Source: Ciona savignyi
Lineage: Eukaryota; Chordata; Ascidiacea; Phlebobranchia; Cionidae
Assembly (NCBI GenBank): GCA_000149265.1
Contig: CH003126.1
Span: forward strand, 307,526 to 371,525
Length of the DNA: 64,000 bases
Direction: 5' to 3'
Below the pieces are notes generated by a model. It had not been told where the DNA came from, did no database searches, and saw nothing but the letters and a program-made list of their open reading frames with translations. Below are positions 1 through 12,016 of this stretch, piece after piece. The first letter of the stretch is position 1, and each line of letters opens with the position of its first letter. Both the position numbers and the translations under genes were made by a program.

Positions 1-3000
1 GGACATATACGTGACGAACCTGGCGATTGCAGACTTCATCTTTCTAGCAATGCTTCCATTTTGGATCATCGATCTTGCAGCGAATGACCGGTCAGTGAAT
101 AGAAATCATCTATTTATTGGAAGTTTGGTCTGTATTACGATATATCTGGCACTGATTCATATATCTGTCCAATTTAATATCTTGTCAATAATAAAATTTA
201 AATTATTATTTTAAGGATTTAGAGTGTCGCCTTTTAATTTTCGAAACTGGTCGCTTGCTTGTCGGTTGTGTCCCTGGGCAACGCATTTAACGGACATTGC
301 CTGAACCCAGCGGATTAATAGGTTTTACTAAATTGACGGAACGTGTAAATCATACACAACACACTGCAATAGCTTCGGTAACCCGACGGTGCGCGCGAGG
401 TAATGTAACGATTGCCCGTGTGTTAACTCCCTTAGTTTTCCCACACGGGGGGATAAACATGAATATCCTATCTTAAATAAGTTCGTCCAATCGTAGCGTA
501 AATAAGATATACTCTTAAAAAATCTTTGTTACGAAAATACTTTGGTATCAAATAAATATTTGAACAGTTTTTTTTTAATTTTATTTTCCCATGCAATTTT
601 TAAATACTTATCATGGTTAATTGTACCGCGAGTCGGGAATAATTATGCTTTATAAAGTAATGTGTGAATTTGTCATTGATGTCGATAGCCATGATGGATT
701 CGCAGTGACGAACTCACTCGGGATTTTCGATGCATAATTAGCGCCAATGGTAGCCACTGTCTTGGTCATTACACAGAATCTACTTTTAATTAATTGCCGA
801 ATCTTAATGTCAGATTTAATTTGGTTATTAAAAACAATGTCCAGTATGTGGTTTGTAGAAGAGGTTTCAACGTCCGGCGTTTACAGTATGTCAAACGTTC
901 TACTTTAAGATTGGGCAATTAAGCTGTAAAGCTCAAATAAAGGTCAATTTACACAGGTGGTTGTTCGGCCGAGCAATGTGCAAACTAGCAAGCGCAAGCA
1001 CCCACATTCATATGTATGCAAGCGTTCTCCTGCTCACTGCAATGGCCGTGGATCGATTTATAGCTGTCGTCTGCTACATAAACAGTAGAAAATACAGGTA
1101 ATAACGCATATTTTACTGGACTATGTTTTGAACTGGTTTGAACCCAAGACAAATTGGTTACTCAGTCCATTTTTTCAATATATTTCAGTATATGTATCAG
1201 TCGCTTTTACCATTCGACCACACGACCGTAAGATAGCTTTAGTAATTGCTACCTATTTCCGAATTGGACTGATCGTATCGACCTAGCCTACTTACACACT
1301 CATATTAATGTCGAACAATTCAAAATTACATGAATATATAATGAATACATCTGTTTACATAAACACTCCTTATATGAAGATTTAATACTTTAAACCTTAA
1401 CAGAATCAACGTTAATCTTCAATGATAAGCATTAGATGACAATGATTAATTTGAAAATTTAATTTTTTGCTTTGTAGGACCAAACAACGGGCTGTGGTAG
1501 GATGTGGCATTCTTTGGGCGATTGCCACATGTATGAGCGTTGTCCCACATCAGTTTCGTGAAGTAATCACATTCAATGGTAAGAGCGATTAATGGAGTAT
1601 TATTGGGGTTATATGCTGACAGGTTGTCTACTCAACAGCATGCATAATCAGTAATCTGTGCGTTTCTTCAAAGGTATCAGCAGATGCACATGGACATTTG
1701 ACGACCAAAGAGCAACGGATCGATTCTGGTATCTGACTCATTTCCTATTCAGGTGTTAAAATACATGTTTTGTATACTTTTTGTTAATATTGTATCAACA
1801 TTTGCATGTAATTTAAAGCGACACATTGGGATAGGATAGCATATTTAATTTTATCACCTTAAATGGCAAAATTAACGAGGTTAACACACGGGCAATCGTC
1901 AGATTACCTTTCACCCACTGTCGGGTTACCGGAGCTATTGCAGTGTTTTGTGTATAATTCAAACGTTCCTTCAAAATAGTACAATCCATTAATCGGCTAA
2001 TCGGCTGGGTACAGGAGATGCTAGTTAGCGATCAGTTTCGTACCTGCAATCATTCGGCTGAAAAGCGACGTACTAACCCACCATACTAATCTGTCAAGCC
2101 CCACTACAGTCTAATGTATTATCTGATTATATCTTTTTTACAGTCGACGGCTACCAGCTTTTACAGTTGGACAACTAAATGCTTCTAATGGCTAATTTCA
2201 TGTGTACTTTTCATGCCAAATTATTTCCTTTAAGTAGAAGTATAAACTGATGCGCTTCACATCATGTAACATATAGGATAGGATAGGATAGTGATTGACA
2301 CGTTGCTTCAATTTGATAGAACCCATTAATCCGCTGGGTTCAGGCAATGTCCGTAAAGTGCCTTGCCCAAGGACACAACCGACTAGCTAGCCACCAGTTT
2401 CGCACCTTCAACCTTTCGATCGAAAGGCGACGCACTTAAACGTGAGACCAACGGGCCGGACAGATATCATACTTACAACTGACATTCATACTAGATCTGT
2501 GATCGGATTTGTTCTACCTTTCCTTATAATAGCAGTCTGCTATATTTGGATTGCCGTGTTCTTGAAAGCAAGAAAAACTTCGGGAAGGTTGACAAGTCAA
2601 CGCCAGGTATAAAAACAATTCTTCCACACAAAAATATATTAATTTACTTGAGAAAAGAAATGTTGAGAAATATGGTGCCGTTGAGTTATTTTTAGTGTTT
2701 TAATAAACGTATATGGCAAAATGAATATACATCAAAACGGAGAAAGGCTTTAAATCGATTTCTAAATAAATAAAAAATGGATTTACTTAGAATTTCTCAA
2801 CAAATGTGCTGTTTTTTAATTATCTTTGGTGCTATAAATAACCTACGTGCAAAAATACATCTACATAAACGATTTTTTTTTAAAAAACATAAATTTATTT
2901 TGACTTTTCTCTATAACTATATTTTTGGTGTTTTAAATTTCGTATGCGGCGAAATGCAAACACATCAAATCTAATCCAACAAGATCGCTATTTTTCGACG

Positions 3001-6000
3001 TTCACCCAACCAGATGCAACTTTTCCGGAACCTGAATAATTGATATGTTAAAAAGTTAAATGTCACTGCTGCCAAATTCTGTGTTCCCAACATGCAGGTG
3101 AATTATGCTGCACGCCGCTTTATTATGTCCCCGCAGACTTCGTGATTCTAATTTAATTTTGGCAGCAGGTGCATTTAAAATCTTGAAAGTGAGCAGCTGG
3201 TTGACCAAAAAACAATTTTAAGGAAAGGGGGAAACTAACTAAAATAAATAAGTGTTCTGGGTAGGGTTAGGGTTTCCATAGTTCTATAGTGATTAGTTTT
3301 TCTTCTTAACTTTTTTCATTTATCACGATGTAAAAGCTCACCGTACCTAATAGTTGAAAATCTTAAAAGTGGGCAGCTTGTTGACCAAAAAACAATGCAT
3401 TTTTAGTCTTACTTCGACAATGCGGTTAGTTCAGCATTTACTTAGATCGAAATTGACCTGTTTTGCAGGATAAAGCTACGATCATGGTTCTGGTTGTGAT
3501 TGGACTTTTCCTGGTGTGTTGGCTTCCGAATCAGATATCAAACTTTATCTTCGTCGGTCAGGGCATGGGATTCATACGTACGTATCCGCCAACTTAATTG
3601 GTTCGTTGTAACTAAGTTAAGATCAATATAAACAGTTGCCTTGAGAAGTGGTTGTTTCCAAAATAGACATTAGTCGATGGTGTTATCTTTCTATTAAAAG
3701 GGTATATTAGATAACCATGAAAGTAATTCAGGGTAAAGTGTATTATAATAAATGTACCCAAACGACGCCAGGACAGGGTACGAGACATATTAATCAAGAT
3801 ATATTGTATCTCATAGTGTATAGCTAATAAACCATTGACAAGCGTTAATTTTTTTAACCTGCACTGCCCCAATGGGACTGCAATGTAATAATATCGTAAT
3901 GCATAATTTAAACCCCGTGCCGCTACTGGCCAAACTATACGACCCAGTAGCGCGGCAAATGCAATTTTCTACAAACAAAGGCGGTACCAACACAACACAA
4001 AAACTGCAATAAAAATCGTTATAGCGGGGAGTTAATACATTATCTCGTATTCCAAGACAGAAAACCGATTTGATGATGAAATAGGCTAAATAAAATCGAA
4101 AAAGAAAAGCATTGTAAAAAATAAACACATTTTTAAGAGGTAAGCATGCGGTGAAAGCTAGCTACCTTTTGTAAAGCCATTTGGCAAGTTAAGACAGCGC
4201 GCAAGAAATTGTATGGAAAGCCGAAAGAAAATTCGGTACCCTAATGAAAATAGACTGCCGCGAGTCGCATGTTAATTTTAAATGGAACATTTAAAAAAAT
4301 ATAATTTAAAAAAACTTAATAAATTCACAAATAAGATTTGGCAACAGCGCGTTTTAGGCTACGAAAAATGTCGTACAGCAACGTTTTTTTCATTGGGACA
4401 CTGTGGTTTAAAACTACGGATTGTTCCTATACAATATTACTCTTCCGCCACCAACAACAAAACGCTTTGAGCGGTTTATGTAAACCGAACTGTAATCAAT
4501 TAACCCTTTCACCACGACTGAACTTTTGTCGTTTTTGGAACTTTTGAGTAAGGTTGCTTGGCTGCGAATACTGTTCAACTTAGGGACAAATAATCTATTA
4601 CACAGTTGTCCAGTATCAATCCACTATGTATCAATCCACTATGACTAATATTTTCACTGTTACAAACCTTATTTTGAACATACAGGTCACACAACATTGC
4701 AATACAGCTTGACCATTGTAAAAGGATAAATTCCATAATGATACTCGTGTACAAAGGTCGCAGTATGTTGAATCGGATAAATAAAGATGGTGTTTAAAGT
4801 TTAACAAAGTACGCCAAATAAAATGAACGCATTAAAATCTAATGGTATTTTTTCCGCACATTTTTTCTCGATTGATTTTTTGTGAAACACGGACAATAGC
4901 TGACAAAGGGGTTGCCATTGAAATGTGAATTATTTTCTCTTGAAGTAAACGGCATTATATTTCGATGCCATATGTTGGGAATGAATGGTATTTGTCAAAA
5001 TTCAAAAATCAATACCGGCGTGAATACCTCTTCGCTACCTTCCAATCAATGTAAATTATATTTCTTAAGCTTTTCAGGAATATTCTTTAAGTGAAAACAA
5101 ATAATAATATTTATTATAACATTTTAAACAATAAAACATAATTCTCTAATTAGTTCTTCAACCATTGGTTTTTAAAAACAGACTTGATTTTTTAGGGACT
5201 AGCTTTGAAACCTTATAGAATTCGTCACCTAGTCAGTTTTGGTAAAGAATTGGTGGAGTTAACCATTTTCATTGGTGGCGTTAACAATTTTCATTGATGG
5301 CGTTAACAATTTGGCCCCACGACCGTACATATTGATATTTTTTACCGCGCAAAGTTTCAGACGCAGAATGGGCTCATTACTATGACCGTTTTGTATAAGT
5401 AGGTATATGTATCGGTCGCGCTAACCTTTCGGCCACACGACCGTACATAATGACTATTTTATATTGTCGACCAGATAGCTTAATCGCTAAGAGCGTCAGC
5501 TGTTTGTAGGAAGCCGAAAGGTTGTACAACCAAAACCAGTCCTTGAAGAATGTACTTAAAAAACATCGACTGGGTCAAGTGGATTAATGAATCATCCTAA
5601 ACCTGAAAAAAACGCCTCAATTATCAATAATATATGCTACACACTGCAGTGAATAGCTAATCTTACACAATTCCGTGTGATAGCACACCGTTGCGTTTTC
5701 CCATTCACGGAGAAACACATAAACATACCATATTGAAAGGAGAATTAATTTACTTTGTTTTAATGTTCCAGCGCCAGCGACGGAGACGGCGTACCAGTAT
5801 TATTTCCATATGTTCAGCAACTGCCTCGCATGGGGGCATAGCTGTATGAACCCAATCTTATACGCATTTATGCGGGAAGACATTAAACTAAAGGTAATTA
5901 TAAGTCCAAACTCAATATAAAATACATACCAGAATCGGTTTTGTTAGCTCTAGAATTGTAATAATTTTTCTGATTTAATCACCTTTTAATTAAGAGCGTT

Positions 6001-7783
6001 GTTAATTTATTATTTTTCTTTTGAAAACCTTTTTAATGCACCATAATTTTATAAACCATGGTTTATTATCTTTAAAGATCCATAAACCACAATACATTAA
6101 ATCACAGATCAATATGTATGTGACACTGTTGGCTTTCCTTATCCACAGATTACTGAAATCCTGCACACTAGCACAAAAAGATGTTGTGGAGATTACGTCA
6201 CAAATAAAATAATGACGACAAACGAACGAAAGGGTCAAAGCAGAGACCCTTCAAAATTTGATCGCAACTCAGAATTGGTATAAATGCGTGAAAGTGTATG
6301 TCTGCCGTGTGAATCAATGCTCATTGGAATAGGATATTCGTGTTTATCCGTGTGAGTGGACAAACGCAATGTTATCACATGGGCAATCCTCAGATCACCT
6401 CGCGAATGCTTAGGCCTACACGGAGGTTCTTACACGGATAAACATCAGATTAACTCGCGCCCAACGTCGGGTTACCGGAGCTATTGTAGTATGTTGTTTA
6501 TGATTAAAACGTTTAATTAATTTTTGTAAAACCGATTCTTCAAGCGACCGCCTTCGAAACTGTAACTGTTTATTGGCTGAAATGCCTCGTACTAATCCAC
6601 CAAGCTAATCGGTTGGTTAATTAAGAAACGTTATAGGCTACAAAAAACGTCGAAGGTGTTCCAATCTTAAACAGTTTGCTTTTACTTTTTACCAGGCATG
6701 GGCTCTTTACTACTATTATTATTATAAGCAATTTGTTATGTAAATCGGCCGCGCTAACCTTCCAACACACACTTTTCAGCAGTTTGGTTCCCATTCTTCA
6801 TTCTTTACAAAGTTTCGAACCGATAATGGGCTCGTCACTATGTTTATGTTTTTATACTATTTTTTAAACCAAAATTTGGTATATAAATTAGTCGCGTTAA
6901 CCGTTCGGCCACACGACCGTACATTTCTTTTTTGTATGTGTCAGATCTTTTCCGCCATTTCAGAATAAATCGCCCAGTGAAAAGCTACCACTATCTGGCG
7001 CTCATCAGCACATTGTCGTGGAGCAACATGATGTGGAACTACAAACTCAATATACACAGTAAGATAACAGTTGATGTATAATTACCCTGAAGTATGTCTT
7101 TTTGAGAGAAAACTGAAAGGAGGGAAGGAGGGAAACTGCACACTAAAATTAAGATTAGTGCATTAGAGTCAGTTTTTAACACAGGGGTTGGAGTTAGGGC
7201 TAGTTCTGGGGTTGAGATTAGGGTTTAGGGCAGGGTAAGAATTAGTTTTTGTAGTTTTAGTAAACGGATTCCCTCCTTCCATCCTTCCCGCTTTCCCTCC
7301 TTTAGGTGTTGCCCGTCTTTTCGCACGGATTGACAGTGTTTGCATTCTATGGTGGACTGCAAGGATTTCTATGGGTAACGAAATTGGCCGTCGGCTAGTT
7401 GATTGTGTCATTTAGCGGACACCGCCTTGACCTAGTGTACTGATGAGCTAAAACTGAGAGAACATCTTAATCATATAGAACACACTGCAATTGCTCTTGT
7501 ACCCAACAGTTGGAGAAAGATAATCTGACGTTTACCCGTGTGGTAACGCTTACTTCGTAATCATGAAATAATCTGACGATTTTCCAATGTCCCAGTGATA
7601 ACGCTTCAGCGTTTTTACATTACCCGGAATAAAACACGAGAAAAAACAAAATGTTAGCGTTGTGGTTATTAATGGTACAATTTGACCAATTTTAAACCTA
7701 CTTCCAGCTATGCAGCAGAATCACCAAGACCACAATTGCATCAAGTATCAGTTGAGCACGGGGAAGGCAGTACAATGGTATAA
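1..7783 (+). CDS. Rhodopsin-family (class A) G-protein-coupled receptor, 5' end missing
   Basis: Plasma-membrane seven-helix receptor, probably for a peptide ligand. Exons: 1-90, 957-1097, 1478-1578, 1674-1752, 2495-2606, 3469-3577, 5772-5893, 6964-7058, 7708-7783; all joins keep phase, giving 307 visible residues. TM1 and the N-terminus lie upstream of the window. Visible marks (residues of the visible part): TM2 with LAIAD near 7-11; the W-L-F-G turn at 31-34; TM3 Cys38, which would pair with loop-2 Cys115; DRF at 62-64 instead of DRY; TM6 CWLP at 191-194; TM7 NPILY at 237-241. The tail ends S-T-M-V, a class I PDZ-ligand form. The ligand is unknown; the overall look is of somatostatin/chemokine/angiotensin-type receptors. 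Reading on past exon 8 gives a stop at 7060-7062 instead. Confidence 0.9.
219..474 (+). repeat. SINE-A copy, intron 1 of the GPCR
   Basis: tRNA-derived SINE. Strand + means tRNA-like head first. The family has a B-box-like GGTTCGAAACTGG near the head, a GTGTCCTTGGGCAAGG block, a GGTAACCCGACGGTGGGCG block and a TATCC-type tail. This copy runs from the GTCGCC head to ATATCCTATC. Confidence 0.85.
1150..1235 (-). repeat. SINE-B fragment, intron 2 of the GPCR
   Basis: Reverse copy of the head of a second tRNA-like SINE. The family head reads CGTGTGGCCGAATGGTTAACG and its B-box-like end is ATGGGTTCGAAACTT. Confidence 0.6.
1828..2097 (-). repeat. SINE-A copy, intron 4 of the GPCR
   Basis: Runs from a GGATAGGATA tail through the CACGGGCAATCGTC and CGGGTTACCGGAGC blocks to ACTAACCCACCA at the head. 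Confidence 0.85.
2274..2462 (-). repeat. SINE-A copy with internal deletion
   Basis: Four GGATA units of the tail are joined directly to the CACGTTGCTTCAATTTG part, so the middle block of the element is missing. The head ends at GGGCCGGAC. Confidence 0.8.
5252..5317. repeat. 22-bp tandem repeat, three units
   Basis: Units GGTGG(C/A)GTTAACAATTTTCATT at 5252, 5274 and 5296, in intron 6 of the GPCR. It abuts a SINE-B. Confidence 0.8.
5338..5453 (-). repeat. SINE-B copy, intron 6 of the GPCR
   Basis: Reverse orientation. Ends with the head CGGCCACACGACCGTACAT; a separate head fragment lies just before it, near 5313-5332. Confidence 0.8.
6329..6626 (-). repeat. SINE-A copy, intron 7 of the GPCR
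   Basis: Starts with the tail ATAGGATATTCG and ends at the head CTAATCGGTTGG. The middle block is partly duplicated: an ACACGGATAAACATCAG stretch precedes CTCGCGCCCAACGTCGG. Confidence 0.8.
6690..6930 (-). repeat. SINE-B copies, one partial and one near full
   Basis: A partial reverse copy (about 6690-6775) is followed by a fuller one (about 6805-6930) that ends GGCCACACGACCGTACAT. It ends about 35 bases before exon 8 of the GPCR. Confidence 0.7.
7114..7312. mobile_element. MITE-C copy, last intron of the GPCR
   Basis: Short non-autonomous element with inverted ends: GGAGGGAAGGAGGGAAACTG on the left and TTCCCTCCTTCC plus TTTCCCTCCTTTAG on the right. The middle is rich in GGGTTAG-like words. 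No target duplication can be fixed. Confidence 0.7.
7370..7632 (+). repeat. Degenerate SINE-A copy, last intron of the GPCR
   Basis: The GTCGGCTAGTTGATTGTGTC, CACACTGCAATTGCT and TAATCTGACG blocks are still readable, but the copy is strongly diverged. Confidence 0.5.
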
Positions 7784-9138
7784 AAGTAGCTGCAACCTTC
7801 ATCGACTGAAAGCAGGCTTTACACTGAAAGTACTTCATTTTAGGGAACACATGCTTTATTAAGTAGGGCTTGTTTTAGGCTTATCGACGATTTCTGTGTC
7901 CCAAAATTTGTTTCAGAATGATTGTACCACATACTCTATATGCACAGGGATATTTCGTGGTTAAAGTATTTTGGGTTTATTTTTAATTGTCTTAATTTAT
8001 CATGTTTTATTTGTATACTGGTCCTATTAAAATGGCCACGAACTGGTATGTCTTCTTTTGTTAACTATTTCTAATTTCATGGAATGTAAATATAGCACTT
8101 TTACTGATACTAAGTACTGTATGTAAAGAAAAACATAGCTCTTACCAAATATGTTAATACTGTAACTTTTAATTAAACATGTGCAAATGCGTCAAAATCA
8201 AGTTAACTAAGTTACTGCTTACTTAAATGGCACCAAAGAAACGTGAATGAAATGTGTGACAGGCCAAGCAGATTATTGGGTCATGATTTCAGAGAATTTT
8301 TATGTAAACAGTGACGTACATTCCTACCTATTGTGCGTAATATAACGTTGCAATTATTGACATTATTACAAAACAAAAACGTTGTTATGGCCGGGTGTGT
8401 ACATCTATAAATATATAATACTTGACTAAGGATTTGTTTATTAGTCAGCACTCAGTTAAAATGATTCAATTAACAGCGCAGCAGTTTTACAAGCTTTGTA
8501 AATACAAAGTATCAGACAAGTAATGTAGTTATTTAGTCAATTAATCCAGGTTTGATGGTGTCTGGCGTATCGTATTCTCACTGGTAACAAGTACGTTGTT
8601 GTTTTAAATGAGACTGCTGTTCAATTTCCGTTTATAAAGGACGGAATACGTCTGGTTACGCATCATAGGTTTACAGTAAATTTAAAGGGCTGTTCATTCG
8701 CATTTCTCTATTTTGGTCAATTGGAATAGTTCGGTTGACTTGCGACTAGTCAGTTGTGTAAAATAAAACCAGTGGTTAGGCTATGTATGTCGGTAGCTTA
8801 AAAATTAGATAAAAAACAACGAATTGTATGCAGTGACCAGCACACCAGCTATAAACAGCAACGCGTCAAAATTAAGCTTGTCTCATTGTTGGTATGGGAA
8901 GTAAAGTTTAAGTGGTACCACCTACCACGGCCGTTAAAAGGTTTTCACGGTACAATGGTTATTAACTTTCTGCTTCGTTTTAAGTGTTTAGTTGCTAAAG
9001 TTTTTAGTTCCTAGGCATAAATTTTGCACTGTTTTTGGTATAGTTTTTTTAAATAGTCGGTAAAATTAGTAGATCTATATAGGAAGTGCTGATTTAAACT
9101 GTACTGGTCTTTGTCATAATTGAATCGACGATGTAACA
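7784..9138. other. Intergenic stretch, no gene seen
   Basis: AT-rich, with no coding run, RNA gene or recognisable repeat. The promoter of the 239-aa gene is probably in the last few hundred bases; I see no clear core element. Confidence 0.6.
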
Positions 9139-9858
9139 ATGGGAGCAGGAAATCGAAGAGCAGGCCGGAGGGGAAGAAGGGGCGGAGGTCGGCATAGAGC
9201 AAGACCACGCAGGATTCATCAACACCGAATAGGACATGTCCGACACAGAACTCGTGTCCATCATAATCGTCGACATGTAGGTAGGGTTGGGACAACCAGT
9301 ATTGGAGGGGCTCCAGTACAGAAATCGGCTTGTGGTCTTTTTCTTATACTTATTGTGTTTGCGTTTGTTAGCATTCCGTTGCTTTCAATTGGAAGCTCTA
9401 GTATGGGCAGTTTGTTTTACGCAGGAATCGCACTTGCTGTTATTGCAGCAGCGTGTTTGTTGTCATTTATATGTATGTGTATGAAACGCGGGTTTTGTCA
9501 CCAGCCTCAGCCTGTTAGTACCACTACCGGTGCAGTAACATTGGCCCAAGTCCAACAACCAGTGGGCACAACTGTGGTAACAATAGACGGTGCCCCCACG
9601 ACCAGTGATTACACATCAGCGACAGCAGTACCGCCCTACCCACAAACTAATTTCACACCTCAACCCAACATTCCAAATTCACCACCATACCATGTACCAC
9701 CGCCACAAAACTATACGATCACAGGGGTTTCGCCTGGGAACCCAGCAGTCGCACCACCAGTATACCTGCCCATGGAAACTGGTATAACGATACCGCCATC
9801 AGCCGACGATTTGCCACCTTCATACGAAGAAATTGTATCAAAGAATACACATTTCTGA
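9139..9858 (+). CDS. Uncharacterised two-pass membrane protein with basic N-terminus and PPxY tail (239 aa)
   Basis: Family not recognised. One uninterrupted reading frame from an ATG in a good context (A at -3, G at +4). Residues 1-50 are very rich in Arg, His and Gly. Two hydrophobic segments follow, about 63-85 and 91-112, separated by a short Ser/Gly turn and followed by a Cys/Met/Lys stretch. Residues 120-220 are rich in Pro, Thr and Gln, and the C-terminus carries PPSYEE (about 227-232), a PPxY motif of the kind bound by WW domains of NEDD4-type ubiquitin ligases. The layout suggests a membrane hairpin with a cytosolic proline-rich tail, perhaps an endosomal adaptor; that is inference. 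A possible AATAAA signal lies at 10378-10383. The opposite strand is also open across the GC-rich start, which I take as a compositional shadow. Confidence 0.75.
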   Translation: MGAGNRRAGRRGRRGGGRHRARPRRIHQHRIGHVRHRTRVHHNRRHVGRVGTTSIGGAPVQKSACGLFLILIVFAFVSIPLLSIGSSSMGSLFYAGIALAVIAAACLLSFICMCMKRGFCHQPQPVSTTTGAVTLAQVQQPVGTTVVTIDGAPTTSDYTSATAVPPYPQTNFTPQPNIPNSPPYHVPPPQNYTITGVSPGNPAVAPPVYLPMETGITIPPSADDLPPSYEEIVSKNTHF

Positions 9859-10377
9859 CATTATAACCGCAGTCGCTCTGTTACTCAGAGCAACATATGC
9901 ATTTATTATATGACAACGAAAAAAACCCTTACCTCGAAATTTATATTGAACTAATTGTGTTACATAACTGCAAAAAATGTATTCTTCCTGTCCCTGGCGA
10001 GTTTTGCCGTTTTTATAACCGTAGCTGCTTACTATAATGCCTTGGTAAACGAACCATACTAAAAGACAGAAATATAAATTACGAAAATATTTCTTAAATA
10101 TTACTATATTTTTAGCCCACCTTAACAGCGCTTAGTATATAACGAGGGCAGTGCAGAAATTGTTACTTTTATTAATAAGGGATTTTTACATTTTCGTATT
10201 GTTATATTTCCGTATTTTAATATTAACCTGTTAAACGGTTTTACCTGTATAGTGTAAGGGTAACGCAGTTTTTTTTTTTATAACAGTTCGTAAATCGTGA
10301 TAATTTGCATTTAAACATGCTGATGTACCAAATATGTTCATAAAAGTAATTTTATGACTGAAAGTCGTCACATGCGT

Positions 10378-10383
10378 AATAAA
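10378..10383 (+). promoter_or_regulatory. Possible polyadenylation signal of the 239-aa PPxY gene
   Basis: AATAAA about 520 bases after the stop codon at 9856-9858. Such hexamers occur by chance in AT-rich DNA, so this is only a candidate. Confidence 0.35.
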
Positions 10384-10444
10384 TTTGTTGCAATAATTAG
10401 AAATAAGGTTGATTTCACATACAAGCCTTATTTAAAGACACACC

Positions 10445-10640
10445 ATTAGTTTAGTTTAGTTTATTTATTTTTTGCCCAAGTTTTTAAAAATGGCAAACGA
10501 ATATAATCACGATACAGGAACGGGAAAAGACGGCAAAACGAACAGTCGTTAAAACACGTCATTAAAAAAAAGAGATATAATTTAATAAATATAGCGGACG
10601 CGGCCGTCAAACCTAGGCGAAAGAACAATATTAAGGCGAT
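10445..10640 (+). repeat. Repeat-D copy (TTTAGTTTAGTTTATT family)
   Basis: Shares TTTAGTTTAGTTTATT, a GGCAAACGAAT block, CACGATACAGGAACGGG and AAAGACGGCAAAACGAACAG with the copy at 51040-51193. The class is unclear. It lies in the intergenic stretch 9859-12016, which otherwise holds only a SINE-A scrap (about 11395-11475) and short TTTAGCATGTAGCT repeats near 11047-11090. Confidence 0.75.
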
Positions 10641-12016
10641 CCCAAATTTAATTAGGATCAAAACGATATAGAGCCCTGAAGAAGAGTGTGCGGTAAAGCG
10701 GACCATACAGTGGGGTTTTATTGTCACCAAGAAACGCACTTCAATCAGTTCAAGACGTTTATTTTAGATGTTGGGAATTCCCCATGTTTACTAACGATAA
10801 TCGCGATTATCGCTATACGTAAACCGCGGTCGGTTATCGATACTATTTTACAAGTATCGGTTAAGCCCTAGTAATAATTACAAATAAATTTACAACTAAA
10901 AAGTCTTATGTATAATAAGTGATATAGCTCCTACTCGCATATAGTTTGTCACTGTTAATAAAAACATCAAACTAAGAAATACGGTACATTACTGGGTAAA
11001 ACCAGAAAGCACTGTTGTGTGAACAAATATAGCTGTGACATCACAATTTAGCATGTAGCTATGACAGAATACTTTAGCATGTAGCTGTGCTATTTAGTCT
11101 TGCAACAACTTGATAACATTCAGCGGGCCAGAATAAAAGACGTACAGTTAGGTCATGTCTGTTCTTTATGGTCCAGCTGGTAAGATCATTTGGAGAAGAT
11201 TTTCATCCAAAATTTGCCGTGATTAACACCCAACCGCTGTATTAACCCACAGCAATATAATACTTTCGCAGCATGTTTGTCAAGTTTAAAGGATAACCCG
11301 AATGTTTCTGCTTGCACAAACATCCGACAGTGGACGCGAGGTAATATGAAAGCTACTCGAGCGAAAAAGCTTCCTTACGTTGGCTATATTTCCGGGATAA
11401 TCTGACGATTGCATGTGTGATGATGACCTCTTGCGTTGTCCCATTAACGTGAATAAAAAAATCCTATTCTTTGGGGATCCCAAATTGTGTCCTATATATT
11501 AATTAGTTTTTCCAGATTATAGAACCTAACCAAACTCATAACTTAAGGCTTGTGGGATAGACACAAAAGCTGGTATGCAATTTATTTTAGTGCAATTTAA
11601 TTAAGTATAAGAACGTCTGTTTTAAACTGCGCAATTCGGGACAAATAAAGTCGATTTATGTGTATAGGTACAGTCTTAACTTTTCGATGAATTAAATCTT
11701 ATTTTGATTACAAACTGTTTTGTGTTTTGTAAATAAAAACTTCTTGGACACAGCATGAACGTTACGAATGGTGTATACGATTAGCAACACTATCTTAAAA
11801 TTTAAACGTGAAAAAAAAGTATTCTACATGTAGTTTTAGTATTTAGCCTACGGCCTCCCCTGTCTAAAATTAAATACACATAGCTAAATTTACAACAATA
11901 CAGTGTCTTATGACGTTTTAAAGGACAGCTGTAATACAAACTTAATTAACTGGCTGGTATCTGTAGTAGGTGAAAAGAAATGATAAATAAGCAGACATTT
12001 TTATAGCCGCAAAATT

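Noticed and set aside
9011..9295. Minus-strand frame opposite the Arg-rich start of the 239-aa gene
   Set aside because: Antisense shadow of a GC-rich stretch, with no splice or start support.
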